From positions 34,320-98,319 of the forward strand of contig NZ_JBEYUH010000017.1 in the NCBI RefSeq assembly GCF_040643435.1: 64,000 nt of DNA, in the 5' to 3' direction. This DNA is from Rhodococcus sp040643435. Its GTDB lineage: Bacteria > Actinomycetota > Actinomycetes > Mycobacteriales > Mycobacteriaceae. Both the position numbers and the translations under genes were made by a program. Positions 29,242 to 38,618 of this stretch are shown here, piece by piece. The notes beneath the pieces were generated by a model. The model saw nothing but the letters and a program-made list of their open reading frames with translations. It made no database searches and was not told the DNA's origin. Positions within the stretch are counted from its first letter, which is position 1; the number at the start of each line of letters is the position of its first letter.

Positions 29242-31344
29242 GTGTCGATCACAGACGAGATCCGCACCCTCACCCAGCCTGCGCATCCGGCCGACTGGAC
29301 CGACCTGGATACCAAGGCAGTCGATACCGCTCGCGTGCTCGCTGCGGACGCCGTGCAGAAGGTCGGAAACGGGCATCCCGGCACTGCGATGAGCCTCGCT
29401 CCCCTCGCCTACACCCTCTATCAGCGGGTGATGCGTCACGATCCCACCGACCACGAGTGGGTCGGTCGCGATCGTTTCGTGCTCTCGTGCGGACATTCCA
29501 GCCTGACGCTGTACATCCAGCTCTACCTGTCCGGTTACGGCGTCGAGCTGGCCGACCTCGAAGCGCTGCGCACGTGGGGTTCCCTCACCCCGGGTCACCC
29601 CGAGTACGGGCACACGCCCGGCGTCGAGATGACCACCGGCCCGCTCGGCCAGGGACTGGCCTCGGCTGTGGGTATGGCGATGGCCGCACGCCGCGAGCGC
29701 GGCCTGTTCGACCCCGAGGCGCCTGCGGGCACGAGCCCGTTCGACCACTACGTCTACGTGATCGCGTCCGACGGTGACATCGAGGAGGGTGTGACCTCCG
29801 AGGCGTCGTCGCTCGCGGGTGTGCAGCAGCTCGGCAATCTCATCGTCTTCTACGACGACAACAAGATCTCCATCGAGCACGACACCGCGATCGCGCTGGG
29901 CGAAGACGTCACCAAACGCTACGAGTCGTACGGCTGGCATGTGCAGACCGTCGAGGGCGGCGAGAACGTCACCGCGCTGCTCGAGGCTGTCGAGGCCGCG
30001 AAGGCCGTCACCGACCGCCCGTCGTTCATCTCCGTCCGCACGATCATCGGCTACCCCGCGCCGACCAAGATGAACAGCGGCGACGCGCACGGTGCCGCGC
30101 TCGGCGCCGACGAGGTCGCCGAGGTCAAGAAGGTCCTCGGTTTCGACCCCGAGAAGAACTTCGACGTCGACCCTGCCGTGATCGAACACACCCGGCAGGT
30201 CGTCACGCGTGGCGCCGAGGCCCGCGCGGCGTGGCAGGCGGAGTTCGACGCCTGGGCCGCACGCGAGCCGCAGCGAAAGGAACTGTTCGATCGCCTGCAC
30301 GCCGGTGAATTCCCCGAGGGCTGGGTCGACGCACTGCCGACCTACGAGCCCACCGAGAGCGGGCCCGCGACTCGCTCTGCGTCGGGCAAGGTCCTCGCCG
30401 CGCTCGGATCGATACTGCCCGAACTGTGGGGTGGCTCGGCCGACCTCGCCGGCAGCAACAACACCACGATTCCCGGTTCCGACTCCTTCGGCCCCGCATC
30501 GATCTCCACCAAGGACTGGACTGCGCAGCCCTACGGACGCACCCTGCACTTCGGTGTGCGTGAGCATGCGATGGGCGCGATCCTCAACGGCATCGCCCTG
30601 CACGGCCCGACCCGCCCCTACGGCGGCACCTTCCTCGTCTTCTCCGACTACATGCGACCTGCCGTGCGCCTCGCTGCCCTCATGCAGACCCCGGCGATCT
30701 ACGTGTGGACGCACGATTCGATCGGTCTCGGTGAGGACGGCCCGACGCATCAGCCCATCGAGCACCTCGCAGCGCTACGGGCGATCCCGAACCTCGCCGT
30801 CATCCGTCCGGCCGACGCCAACGAGACGTCCTTCGCGTGGAAGGCAGCTCTGGAGAACCGCACGGGCCCGACGGCGCTCGCTCTGACTCGCCAGAACGTT
30901 CCGGTGCTCGAGGGCACGCGGGAGAAGGCTGCGGAGGGGGTCGCCCGCGGCGCCTACGTGCTGGCCGAAGCGTCGTCCGGGACCCCGGAGGTCGTGATCC
31001 TCGCCACCGGTTCCGAGGTCCAGCTCGCAGTCGCCGCCCGCGAGACTCTCGAGGCCGACGGTGTGCCGACCCGCGTCGTATCGGTTCCGGTGCTCGACCG
31101 GTTCCTCGAGCAGGACCAGGCCTACCGCGACGAGATCCTGCCGCCCTCGGTGCGCGCCCGCGTCTCCGTCGAGGCAGGGCTCGCGATGCCGTGGTACCGC
31201 CTGATCGGTGATGCCGGTGAGCCGGTTTCGCTCGAGCATTACGGCGCGTCCGCCGACTACAAGACCCTGTACCGCGAGTTCGGCATCACCGCCGAGGCCG
31301 TCGTCGACGCCGCGCGCCGCTCGCTTACCCGAGTGAAGGGATGA
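29242..31344 (+). CDS. tkt: Transketolase
   Basis: A 700-residue thiamine diphosphate enzyme that moves two-carbon ketol units in the non-oxidative pentose phosphate pathway. Signatures are DAVQKVGNGHPGTAMSLAP near the N-terminus, the TPP/Mg motif SDGDIEEGVTSEASSL (about 175-190), and GVREHAMGAILNGIALHG with the catalytic Glu region in the second half. The GTG at 29242 has AGGAG 11 bases upstream and gives the same length as M. tuberculosis Tkt; ATG 29221 would add seven residues. First gene of the tkt-tal-zwf-opcA-pgl operon. Confidence 0.95.
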   Translation: MSITDEIRTLTQPAHPADWTDLDTKAVDTARVLAADAVQKVGNGHPGTAMSLAPLAYTLYQRVMRHDPTDHEWVGRDRFVLSCGHSSLTLYIQLYLSGYGVELADLEALRTWGSLTPGHPEYGHTPGVEMTTGPLGQGLASAVGMAMAARRERGLFDPEAPAGTSPFDHYVYVIASDGDIEEGVTSEASSLAGVQQLGNLIVFYDDNKISIEHDTAIALGEDVTKRYESYGWHVQTVEGGENVTALLEAVEAAKAVTDRPSFISVRTIIGYPAPTKMNSGDAHGAALGADEVAEVKKVLGFDPEKNFDVDPAVIEHTRQVVTRGAEARAAWQAEFDAWAAREPQRKELFDRLHAGEFPEGWVDALPTYEPTESGPATRSASGKVLAALGSILPELWGGSADLAGSNNTTIPGSDSFGPASISTKDWTAQPYGRTLHFGVREHAMGAILNGIALHGPTRPYGGTFLVFSDYMRPAVRLAALMQTPAIYVWTHDSIGLGEDGPTHQPIEHLAALRAIPNLAVIRPADANETSFAWKAALENRTGPTALALTRQNVPVLEGTREKAAEGVARGAYVLAEASSGTPEVVILATGSEVQLAVAARETLEADGVPTRVVSVPVLDRFLEQDQAYRDEILPPSVRARVSVEAGLAMPWYRLIGDAGEPVSLEHYGASADYKTLYREFGITAEAVVDAARRSLTRVKG

Positions 31345-31348
31345 TCGG

Positions 31349-32494
31349 ATGACCCAGCAGACTTCTGCGCAGAACGCTGCGCTGGCGGAACTGTCCGCCC
31401 AGGGCGTGTCGGTGTGGCTGGACGACCTGTCCCGCGACCTCATCGACTCCGGCAAGCTCGCCGAGCTCGTCGCGACCCGCAGTGTCGTAGGTGTGACGAC
31501 CAATCCGTCGATCTTCCAGGCCGCACTGTCGAAGGGTCATGCCTACGACGCGCAGATCCGCGACCTCGCCGGTGCCGGCGCCGACGCCACCACGGCGATC
31601 CGCACCGTCACCACGGACGACGTGCGCTCCGCTTGCGACGTGCTCGCCCCGGTCTTCGAGGAGACGAACGGCCTCGACGGACGGGTGTCGATCGAGGTCG
31701 ACCCGCGTCTGGCGCACAAGACGGACGACACCGTCCAGCAGGCGCTCGAACTGTGGCGCATCGTCGACCGCCCGAACCTGTTCATCAAGATCCCGGCAAC
31801 GGTGGCGGGCCTGCCCGCGATCGCCCGGGTGATCGGCGAGGGTGTCAGCGTCAACGTCACGCTCATCTTCTCGGTCGACCGCTACGAGCGGGTCATCGAG
31901 GCCTACCTCGACGGTCTGACCGCGGCGAAGGCGGCCGGTCACGACTTGTCGAAGATCCGTTCGGTGGCGTCGTTCTTCGTCTCGCGTGTCGACACCGAGA
32001 TCGACCCGCGTCTCGAGGAGATCGGCACCGACCAGGCACTGGCCATGCGCGGCCGCGCGGGCGTCGCCAACGCACGACTCGCGTACGCCGCTTACCAGCG
32101 GGCATTCGAGGGCGGAACGCGGTTCGAGCAGCTCGCCGAGGCGGGTGCGGTCCCCCAGCGTGCACTGTGGGCGTCGACCGGTGTGAAGAACCCCGACTAT
32201 CCCGACACCCTGTACGTCACCGAACTGGTCGCGCCGAACACCGTCAACACGATGCCGGAGAAGACGCTGGAGGCGGTCGCCGACCACGGTGAGATCACCG
32301 GCGACACGGTGACCCGCAACATCGCCTCCGCCCAGCAGGTGTTCGACGTGCTGGCCTCGATCGGCGTGGACCTGCCCGACGTCTTCCGCAAGCTCGAGGA
32401 CGAGGGTGTCGAGAAGTTCGTGGTGGCCTGGAAGGATCTGCTCGCGGCGACAGCGGAACAGCTGGCGGCTCACGCGCCGGGCGCGGAGGGCTGA
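31349..32494 (+). CDS. tal: Transaldolase
   Basis: A 381-residue transaldolase of the long actinobacterial type, transferring a dihydroxyacetone unit from sedoheptulose-7-phosphate to glyceraldehyde-3-phosphate. The Schiff-base lysine is Lys147 in RPNLFIKIPAT; GVTTNPSIFQAAL at about 48-60 is the conserved N-terminal motif. The ATG lies four bases after the tkt stop, and zwf begins two bases after its own stop, so it is central in a tightly packed operon. Confidence 0.95.
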   Translation: MTQQTSAQNAALAELSAQGVSVWLDDLSRDLIDSGKLAELVATRSVVGVTTNPSIFQAALSKGHAYDAQIRDLAGAGADATTAIRTVTTDDVRSACDVLAPVFEETNGLDGRVSIEVDPRLAHKTDDTVQQALELWRIVDRPNLFIKIPATVAGLPAIARVIGEGVSVNVTLIFSVDRYERVIEAYLDGLTAAKAAGHDLSKIRSVASFFVSRVDTEIDPRLEEIGTDQALAMRGRAGVANARLAYAAYQRAFEGGTRFEQLAEAGAVPQRALWASTGVKNPDYPDTLYVTELVAPNTVNTMPEKTLEAVADHGEITGDTVTRNIASAQQVFDVLASIGVDLPDVFRKLEDEGVEKFVVAWKDLLAATAEQLAAHAPGAEG

Positions 32495-32496
32495 AC

Positions 32497-34038
32497 GTGC
32501 CCGAATCCGGTGCGGCGGAGTGGGTGAATCCGCTCCGGGACAACAGAGATCGCAGGCTTCCCCGAATCGCCGGCCCGTGTGCACTGGTGATCTTCGGGGT
32601 CACCGGCGATCTGGCCCGGCGCAAGCTGATGCCCGCCGTCTACGATCTCGCCAATCGCGGGCTCCTACCGCCCGGATTCGCGCTCGTCGGATTCGCACGG
32701 AGAGAGTGGGCCGACGAGGATTTCGGCCGGGTGGTCCACGACGCCGTGCGTGAGCATTCGCGAACTCCCTTCCGCGAGGAGGTCTGGCAACGCCTCTCGG
32801 AAGGGATCCGCTTCGTGCAAGGCACCTTCGACGACGATGCGGCGTTCGCGGAACTCGCCACGACCCTCGAGAAGCTCGATCGCGAACGAGGCACGGCGGG
32901 CAACCACGCGTTCTACCTCTCGGTGCCCCCGGCCGCCTTCCCCGTGGTGTGCGGGCAGCTGTCGCGGTCGGGCCTGGCGGTCGCAAACGACGGCGCGTGG
33001 AGCCGCGTCGTCATCGAAAAGCCCTTCGGTCACGATCTGGAGACTGCACGCGAGCTGAATTCGGTGGTCGGTGAGGTGTTCTCGGAGGATTCCGTCTTCC
33101 GCATCGACCACTATCTCGGCAAGGAAACCGTGCAGAACATCCTCGCGTTGCGCTTCGCGAACCAGATGTTCGAGCCGGTGTGGAACGCCCACTATGTCGA
33201 CCACGTGCAGATCACGATGGCCGAGGACATCGGCCTCGGTGGCCGGGCGGGCTACTACGACGGCATCGGCGCTGCACGCGATGTCATCCAGAACCACCTG
33301 CTGCAGCTGCTCGCCTTCACCGCGATGGAGGAGCCGGTGAGCTTCGCCGCGTCGGAACTGCGTGCGGAGAAGATCAAGGTGCTGTCGGCGACACGCCCGG
33401 CGGAGCCGTTCGAGGAGACCACTGCGCGTGGCCAGTACGCCGCCGGATGGCAAGGCGGCGAGAAGGTCGTCGGCCTGCTCGAGGAGCAGGGTTTCGCGAA
33501 GGACTCGACCACCGAGACGTATGCGGCCATCACCCTCGAGGTGGATACCCGCCGGTGGGCGGGGGTTCCGTTCTACCTCCGGACCGGCAAACGGCTCGGG
33601 CGACGGGTCACCGAGATCGCGGTCGTGTTCAAACGTGCCCCGCACCTGCCGTTCGACAGGACCATGACCGAGGAACTCGGCCAGAACGCGCTCGTCATCC
33701 GCGTGCAACCCGACGAGGGCATCACCATGCGTTTCGGATCGAAGGTACCCGGCTCCGAGATGGAGGTCCGGGACGTGAACATGGACTTCAGTTACGGCCA
33801 GGCGTTCACCGTCTCGTCCCCCGAGGCGTACGAGCGGCTGATCCTGGACGTGCTCCTCGGCGTCCCGTCGCTGTTCCCGGTGGACGAGGAAGTCGAGTTG
33901 TCCTGGAAGATCCTCGATCCGGTGCTCGAGCACTGGGCGGCGAACGGGCGACCCGAACCCTACGAGGCCGGGACCTGGGGCCCGCCCTCTGCCGACGAGA
34001 TGCTGCAGCGCACGGGCCGGGAATGGAGGCGCCCGTGA
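32497..34038 (+). CDS. zwf: Glucose-6-phosphate dehydrogenase
   Basis: A 513-residue enzyme oxidising glucose-6-phosphate to 6-phosphogluconolactone and producing NADPH, the entry of the oxidative pentose phosphate pathway. The dinucleotide motif GVTGDLA is at 34-40 and the substrate-binding signature RIDHYLGKE at 202-210. The GTG start lies two bases after the tal stop. It is followed by opcA, its allosteric assembly factor in corynebacteria, with a GTGA overlap. Confidence 0.96.
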   Translation: MPESGAAEWVNPLRDNRDRRLPRIAGPCALVIFGVTGDLARRKLMPAVYDLANRGLLPPGFALVGFARREWADEDFGRVVHDAVREHSRTPFREEVWQRLSEGIRFVQGTFDDDAAFAELATTLEKLDRERGTAGNHAFYLSVPPAAFPVVCGQLSRSGLAVANDGAWSRVVIEKPFGHDLETARELNSVVGEVFSEDSVFRIDHYLGKETVQNILALRFANQMFEPVWNAHYVDHVQITMAEDIGLGGRAGYYDGIGAARDVIQNHLLQLLAFTAMEEPVSFAASELRAEKIKVLSATRPAEPFEETTARGQYAAGWQGGEKVVGLLEEQGFAKDSTTETYAAITLEVDTRRWAGVPFYLRTGKRLGRRVTEIAVVFKRAPHLPFDRTMTEELGQNALVIRVQPDEGITMRFGSKVPGSEMEVRDVNMDFSYGQAFTVSSPEAYERLILDVLLGVPSLFPVDEEVELSWKILDPVLEHWAANGRPEPYEAGTWGPPSADEMLQRTGREWRRP

Positions 34039-34943
34039 GGCTGCAGTTGCGCAACACCTCCGCCAACGCGATCAGCCGCAAGCTTGTGGAGTTGCGACGG
34101 TCGAGCGGAATGGTCACGCAGGGACGTGTCCTCACCTTCATCGTGTGCGCCGGCGACGCGCGGGGTCTCGATGCCTCCATCACCGCAGCGACGGAGGCGT
34201 CGAAGGAGCATCCCTGTCGCGTGATCGTGGTGGGCCGGGGTCGTCACGACGGCCCGTCGCGGCTCGACGCGGAGATCCGGGTCGCGGGCGAGGCGGGCGC
34301 CTCCGAGGCGCTCATCCTCGCCCTGCACGGCGAACTCGGCGAGCATCAGGAATCCGTCGTCGTGCCGTTCCTGTTGCCGGACACGCCGGTCGTGGCGTGG
34401 TGGCCCAATCAGGCTCCCCCGGTGCCCGCCGAGGACCCGGTGGGGCGTCTCGCCGTCCGCCGCATCACCGACGTGACCAACTCGGATGATCCGCGCGCCG
34501 AACTTGCCGCTCGCCTGTCCGGTTACCGGCCGGGCGATACGGATCTGGCGTGGGCACGAATCACCTACTGGCGCGCTCTGCTGGTCTCGGCGCTCGATCA
34601 GCCGCCGTACGAGCCTGTGCTCTCGGCCCGCGTCTCGGGTCTGCGAACCGAACCGGCGGTCGATCTGATCGCGGGCTGGCTCGCGAGTTGCGTCGACAGT
34701 CCCGTCGAGCGGGCGGTCGGCGAACTACGGGTGGAACTACGCACGGCGTCGCAGACCATCGTCCTCGAGCGGCCCCAGGAGGGTCGTGTGGCGACCCTCG
34801 CGCGCACCCACAAACCCGATTCCTTGATCAGCCTGGCGCGCCGGAACTCCGCGGAGTGTCTCGCCGAGGAACTGCGCCGACTCGATCCCGACGAAGTCTA
34901 CGAAGCCGCATTGTCGGCCCTGCCGAAGGTGGAATATGTCTGA
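34035..34943 (+). CDS. opcA: Glucose-6-phosphate dehydrogenase assembly protein OpcA
   Basis: A 302-residue OpcA, needed for assembly or full activity of Zwf in actinobacteria and cyanobacteria. It carries the conserved RLDAEIRVAGEAGASE, VVPFLLPDTPVVAWWPNQAPP and DLAWARITYWRALL segments. The GTG at 34035 overlaps the zwf stop by GTGA and has GGAGG five bases upstream; an ATG four codons earlier (34023) is the alternative. A redox role through cysteines is known in cyanobacterial OpcA but was not evident here. Confidence 0.94.
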   Translation: MRLQLRNTSANAISRKLVELRRSSGMVTQGRVLTFIVCAGDARGLDASITAATEASKEHPCRVIVVGRGRHDGPSRLDAEIRVAGEAGASEALILALHGELGEHQESVVVPFLLPDTPVVAWWPNQAPPVPAEDPVGRLAVRRITDVTNSDDPRAELAARLSGYRPGDTDLAWARITYWRALLVSALDQPPYEPVLSARVSGLRTEPAVDLIAGWLASCVDSPVERAVGELRVELRTASQTIVLERPQEGRVATLARTHKPDSLISLARRNSAECLAEELRRLDPDEVYEAALSALPKVEYV

Positions 34944-35694
34944 TCCGGCCCGCCCGTGCGAGATTCTGCGTTTCGCCGATGCCGACGAGGTTGCACGCTC
35001 GGCAGCCGCCGCCTTCGTCGATGCGATCGTTGCCGCGCAACGCGAACGGGTGCAGGCCCACGTCGTGCTCACGGGCGGCGGTAGCGGTGTCGCGATGCTC
35101 GAGCACGTGCGCCGCGATCAGGGTCGCATCGACTGGTCTGCCGTGAACGTGTATTTCGGCGACGAGCGCTTTCTCCCGCCCGGCGACCCCGATCGGAACG
35201 AGGTGCAGGCCCGGCAGGCACTGCTCGATCACGTGCCGATCGACCCCGCCCGCATCCACGCCATGCCGGCGCTCGGCGAGGATGGATGCAGCACGCCGCA
35301 AGCATCCGCGCAGCGCTACACCGAACTGCTTGCCGCGCATTCTCCGGACGGCACCGTGCCGGTGTTCGACGTGCATCTGCTCGGCATGGGCGGAGAGGGG
35401 CACGTCAATTCGCTGTTCCCTCACACCGACGCCGTGCGTGAGTCCGAGCGCCTCGTGGTGGGTGTGGACGACTCACCCAAACCGCCGCCGGCGCGGGTGA
35501 CCTTGACTCTGCCTGCGGTACGGCGGGCACGCCAGGTGTGGTTGCTGGTGACCGGCGCCGCCAAGGCGGACGCGGTCGCGGCAGCTGTGGGAGGTGCCGC
35601 AGCAGAAGAGATTCCGGCAGCCGGCGCCTGCGGAACCGAACGCACCGTGTGGTTCCTCGATCCGCAAGCGGCGTCGCAGCTCCCGGCCGCCTGA
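34936..35694 (+). CDS. pgl: 6-phosphogluconolactonase
   Basis: A 252-residue Pgl/DevB-type lactonase that hydrolyses 6-phosphogluconolactone to 6-phosphogluconate, the step after Zwf. Conserved segments are VLTGGGSGVAMLEHV, YFGDERFLPPGDPDRN and DVHLLGMGGEGHVNSLFPHT. Its ATG overlaps the end of opcA by eight bases, so it is the last coupled gene of the operon. A hairpin overlapping its stop codon probably ends the transcript. Confidence 0.95.
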   Translation: MSDPARPCEILRFADADEVARSAAAAFVDAIVAAQRERVQAHVVLTGGGSGVAMLEHVRRDQGRIDWSAVNVYFGDERFLPPGDPDRNEVQARQALLDHVPIDPARIHAMPALGEDGCSTPQASAQRYTELLAAHSPDGTVPVFDVHLLGMGGEGHVNSLFPHTDAVRESERLVVGVDDSPKPPPARVTLTLPAVRRARQVWLLVTGAAKADAVAAAVGGAAAEEIPAAGACGTERTVWFLDPQAASQLPAA

Positions 35695-35711
35695 CCGAGC
35701 AGGCCGGCCGG
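35683..35711 (+). terminator. Hairpin at the end of the pentose-phosphate operon
   Basis: CCGGCCGCCT (35683-35692) pairs with AGGCCGGCCGG (35701-35711) with one bulged base and an 8-base loop, overlapping the pgl stop codon. It is GC-rich and lacks a U-tract. Probable terminator of tkt-tal-zwf-opcA-pgl. Confidence 0.4.
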
Positions 35712-35719
35712 CGAGCACT

Positions 35720-35908
35720 TCAGGCAGTCGTGCCGTCGAAGTCGGGATCGTCGACGTCGTCCGCCTCCTGGTGTCGGTCGCGGGAGGGGTTCTCGTCGAG
35801 ATGGGTTCGCACGCATCGAATCCGGATTGCCGAGCGCGGCCCCGCCGTAGACCGGAGAGTGCGCAGGGGTGATCGGCCCGGGACACATCGCACCGTTCGT
35901 GGGTCCAT
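35720..35908 (-). CDS. Possible small protein, unknown
   Basis: A 62-codon frame starting at ATG 35908 with GGGAGGAG nine to ten bases upstream, the only real support. The N-terminal half is Arg-rich (PGRSPLRTLRSTAGPRSAIRIR) and the C-terminal half acidic (QEADDVDDPDFDGTTA), which does not look like a shadow of pgl. It occupies the 337-bp gap between pgl and the GMC gene, in the same orientation as the latter and downstream of it. No family recognised; it could be a non-coding frame or a degraded gene remnant. Confidence 0.3.
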   Translation of the reverse strand: MDPRTVRCVPGRSPLRTLRSTAGPRSAIRIRCVRTHLDENPSRDRHQEADDVDDPDFDGTTA

Positions 35909-36031
35909 GCCGGTGAACTCCTCCCGTCGTGGACCGTTGTCCTTCACGGCCCCTTGTCTCGTTCGACGCACCGAGACGCCCGACGGTTCCCCTCCACGCG
36001 AATCACTCGCTCGCGCGAGGGTTCCCGGAGT

Positions 36032-37801
36032 TCAGATGCCGCACTCGATCACCGCTGCCGTGACCCGGTCGTCGATCGACGACACCGGGCTCTCCCGTCC
36101 CACCCAGGCGCTGCCCCCGAAATACTTCGCGAAGATCTTCTCTGCGGTACGGGTAGCGACCGCCTGTGTCGTCAACGTCGGGTTCGGACCTCCGAGGCTG
36201 TTGGCCAGCGCGGAATTGTCCGCCACGAACAGCCTTTTCACCCATCGTGCCTCGGCGTCCGCGTCGAGCACCGAATCCTGTTCGCTCAGGCCCATCCTCA
36301 TACTCGACTGTGAGTGCAGGATCAGCGGGGGCCAATCGCACCGATGTACCCTCTTCGCGCCCGCCGCCCGCATCAATTCGACCGCTTTTCGGGTCGCGTA
36401 GTCGCGATTGCGGCGGGTGCGGGCCGATCGCCGGCGATGATGCACGGTCACGCGGGGCGCCAGGCCGCCCTCGTCCGGATACAGGATCGGTGAAAGCGTC
36501 ACCCGGTTCTCCGGTTCGACGTCGTCGTCGGAAATGACGAGCGCCGCGAGGACCCGATCGGTATCCGCCATCGTATCGAGCAGGTCGCGCCCCACGAGTC
36601 GCCCCATGCTGTCGGCACCCGCGGAATCGACGACACTCCCGGCTCGTCCGTGTCCGTGGATCCCGGAGTCGCTGAAGTTCAGCGCATACGCGATCAACGC
36701 CGGGGGCAGGCCCACCTGTTCAATCCCGCCGTATCCGGGCAGGTCGACACGCGCATTCGAACCCGGACCTCTCGTCTGGCCGGTGTACTCGTCGAACACA
36801 CCGAAGACCGCGTCCATGTGGTGGTCGGTGAGGCCGCGGCCGACCCATCCGTTGGGGTTCGGCAGCCCCGAGTTCAACCACAGGCGCGGGGCCTCGATGC
36901 AGCCTGCTGCGAGCACGACCACCGGGGCGGTCGCTTCGTGCTCCTCCCCCGCCCTGGTGAACCTCACACCGCGGGCGGTGGTCTCCCCGTTCACGTCTTC
37001 GACAAGGATGTCGGACACGACCGCATCGGTGATCAGCGTGACGGGGCGGCCCTGGGGCGACCAGGCATCCGCCGTGAGCATCATCGGTACATACGAATTG
37101 TCGGTGGAGCGCTTGGCCTTGAGATTTCGCGGCGCGCCCATCGGAAGGAAACATCCCTGGTAACAATGCCCGCACATCGTGCATCCCTGGGCTTCCGGGT
37201 ATCGCAATCGCGAGCGGTCGCGGGTGCGCGCGGCCGTTCCGGAGGGCTGCAGGATCGCGTTCTGCTGAGCCCGGTGGGAGGCCCGGGTCGTGTCGAGCGA
37301 TGTCTGGTGCGGCAACCCGATTCCGGCTGCGCCACGAAGGAACAGTTGTTCCTTCGCGCCCATGGGCGCGGTCTGCACCGGCAGCGTGGCCTCCACCCAC
37401 TCGTAATAGGGCCGAAGTTCGTCGTAGCCGAACGGGAACAGGTGTGCCGTGTCGTACATGTCGCGATCGGCACCCTCGTAACCCATGAATGCCCCGGCTG
37501 CGGCACGAGGCGAGTTTCCGAAGAAGTGCAGCGTGGTGCCACCGACTCCCGATACCTGCCACACGAACGAGTTCTGGGGCAGGTCACGCAGCCACGGGGT
37601 GCGCGACCGGTCGCCCGGCCCGTGGCGGAACAACCCGGTGATGGGGTTGTTGACATCGTCCTCGAAGTGCGTCCATTCGTTCTCGGGGTCGGCGAATCGG
37701 GGACCGGCCTCGAGCACGAGGACATCGAGTCCACGAGCTGCGAGTTCCTTGGCCACGACGGGCCCGCCGCCGCCCGCGCCGATGACGATGACGTCGGTCA
37801 T
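36032..37801 (-). CDS. GMC-family flavoprotein dehydrogenase with CxxCxxCxxxC motif
   Basis: A 589-residue FAD-dependent GMC oxidoreductase. The ADP-binding motif GAGGGGP is at 8-14, and the C-terminal domain has HSQSSMRMG (His496) and NPTLTTQAVATR (Asn540 region) where GMC enzymes hold catalytic and flavin-contact residues. A ferredoxin-like Cys cluster, Cys207-x2-Cys210-x2-Cys213-x3-Cys217, is seen in gluconate/FAD-glucose dehydrogenase catalytic subunits and some long-chain alcohol or sterol GMC enzymes. Its ATG directly follows the stop of a Tat-signal gluconate-dehydrogenase subunit-3-like gene, so the two probably form an exported polyol, sugar or alcohol dehydrogenase. Substrate unknown; the enzyme itself has no signal peptide. 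Confidence 0.82.
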   Translation of the reverse strand: MTDVIVIGAGGGGPVVAKELAARGLDVLVLEAGPRFADPENEWTHFEDDVNNPITGLFRHGPGDRSRTPWLRDLPQNSFVWQVSGVGGTTLHFFGNSPRAAAGAFMGYEGADRDMYDTAHLFPFGYDELRPYYEWVEATLPVQTAPMGAKEQLFLRGAAGIGLPHQTSLDTTRASHRAQQNAILQPSGTAARTRDRSRLRYPEAQGCTMCGHCYQGCFLPMGAPRNLKAKRSTDNSYVPMMLTADAWSPQGRPVTLITDAVVSDILVEDVNGETTARGVRFTRAGEEHEATAPVVVLAAGCIEAPRLWLNSGLPNPNGWVGRGLTDHHMDAVFGVFDEYTGQTRGPGSNARVDLPGYGGIEQVGLPPALIAYALNFSDSGIHGHGRAGSVVDSAGADSMGRLVGRDLLDTMADTDRVLAALVISDDDVEPENRVTLSPILYPDEGGLAPRVTVHHRRRSARTRRNRDYATRKAVELMRAAGAKRVHRCDWPPLILHSQSSMRMGLSEQDSVLDADAEARWVKRLFVADNSALANSLGGPNPTLTTQAVATRTAEKIFAKYFGGSAWVGRESPVSSIDDRVTAAVIECGI

Positions 37802-38482
37802 CTACCCCTCCACCTTGTCGATTCCGCCGTAGTAGCCGAGGAACTCGTCCCACCCGTCGCTCGGCCCGGCGTAGTTGCTCAGCTCCCAGCCGACCGGCCG
37901 CCCCGTGACTTCACGCCGCGTGCGGTCGTACGCGGAAACCTCCGAGAAGGCGGCGAAGGCCGCGAGGGTGGGAATCGCGTTGACCACGAATTTCAGCACG
38001 AGGCCTTCGAAGCGCGGATCGGTGTCGAGCCATTCGAAGACCTGCGCCTTGCGCGCATGACTCAGGTTCGCGAACGGCGCCGCAAACGGTCCGTTCACCG
38101 AACCCGGATCAGCGGTGACACCGAAGGTGTTGAGCAACAACGCGATTGCTGCCGCACCCGGCAGATTCCCCGCGGCCGGTCCGAGCAGTGGAACCGGCGA
38201 TGCCTGGTCCAGGGTCCGCTCGAGGGACTGCGCGGTGGCCACCGTCACGCCACCCGGGACGTCGGTCCACACACCCTGCTGGTGCGAATACGGATCGTTT
38301 CCGGGCACGACGAACGCCAGCACACCGTTGATCGTGTCGCGCACCGGTGGCGTCTCGCTCAGGGGACTGGCGTCCGCTTCGCGTGCGAACGTCCCTGCAG
38401 TGCCCACCAGCGCTGCCATCGTGGCGGCCATCCCGGCAAGGAAACGTCGTCTGCTCCAATGTCCGGGCTGCACTCCCGTCAT
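37802..38482 (-). CDS. Tat-exported gluconate 2-dehydrogenase subunit 3-like protein
   Basis: A 226-residue protein with a clear twin-arginine signal (SRRRFLAG, then a hydrophobic stretch to about residue 37). The mature part resembles the small gamma subunit of gluconate 2-dehydrogenase/FAD-glucose dehydrogenase, which folds with and carries the catalytic subunit across the membrane; DTINGVLAFVVPGNDPYSHQQGV and FEWLDTDPRFEGLVLKFVVN are visible landmarks. GAGGGGG lies about five bases before the ATG. The GMC gene follows without a gap. No cytochrome c subunit gene is adjacent, so the electron acceptor is open. Confidence 0.72.
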   Translation of the reverse strand: MTGVQPGHWSRRRFLAGMAATMAALVGTAGTFAREADASPLSETPPVRDTINGVLAFVVPGNDPYSHQQGVWTDVPGGVTVATAQSLERTLDQASPVPLLGPAAGNLPGAAAIALLLNTFGVTADPGSVNGPFAAPFANLSHARKAQVFEWLDTDPRFEGLVLKFVVNAIPTLAAFAAFSEVSAYDRTRREVTGRPVGWELSNYAGPSDGWDEFLGYYGGIDKVEG

Positions 38483-38618
38483 GTAACCCCCTCATCGACT
38501 CCATCCGGAAGCCTACGAGAGGTAACGGAATGATCGCGGTATTTCGCCCGGATTCTTCCTCTCCGTACTGCTCGTCCGGTTCGAACACCGCATGCCCGTG
38601 TCGGCCGCTGCCGGATCG

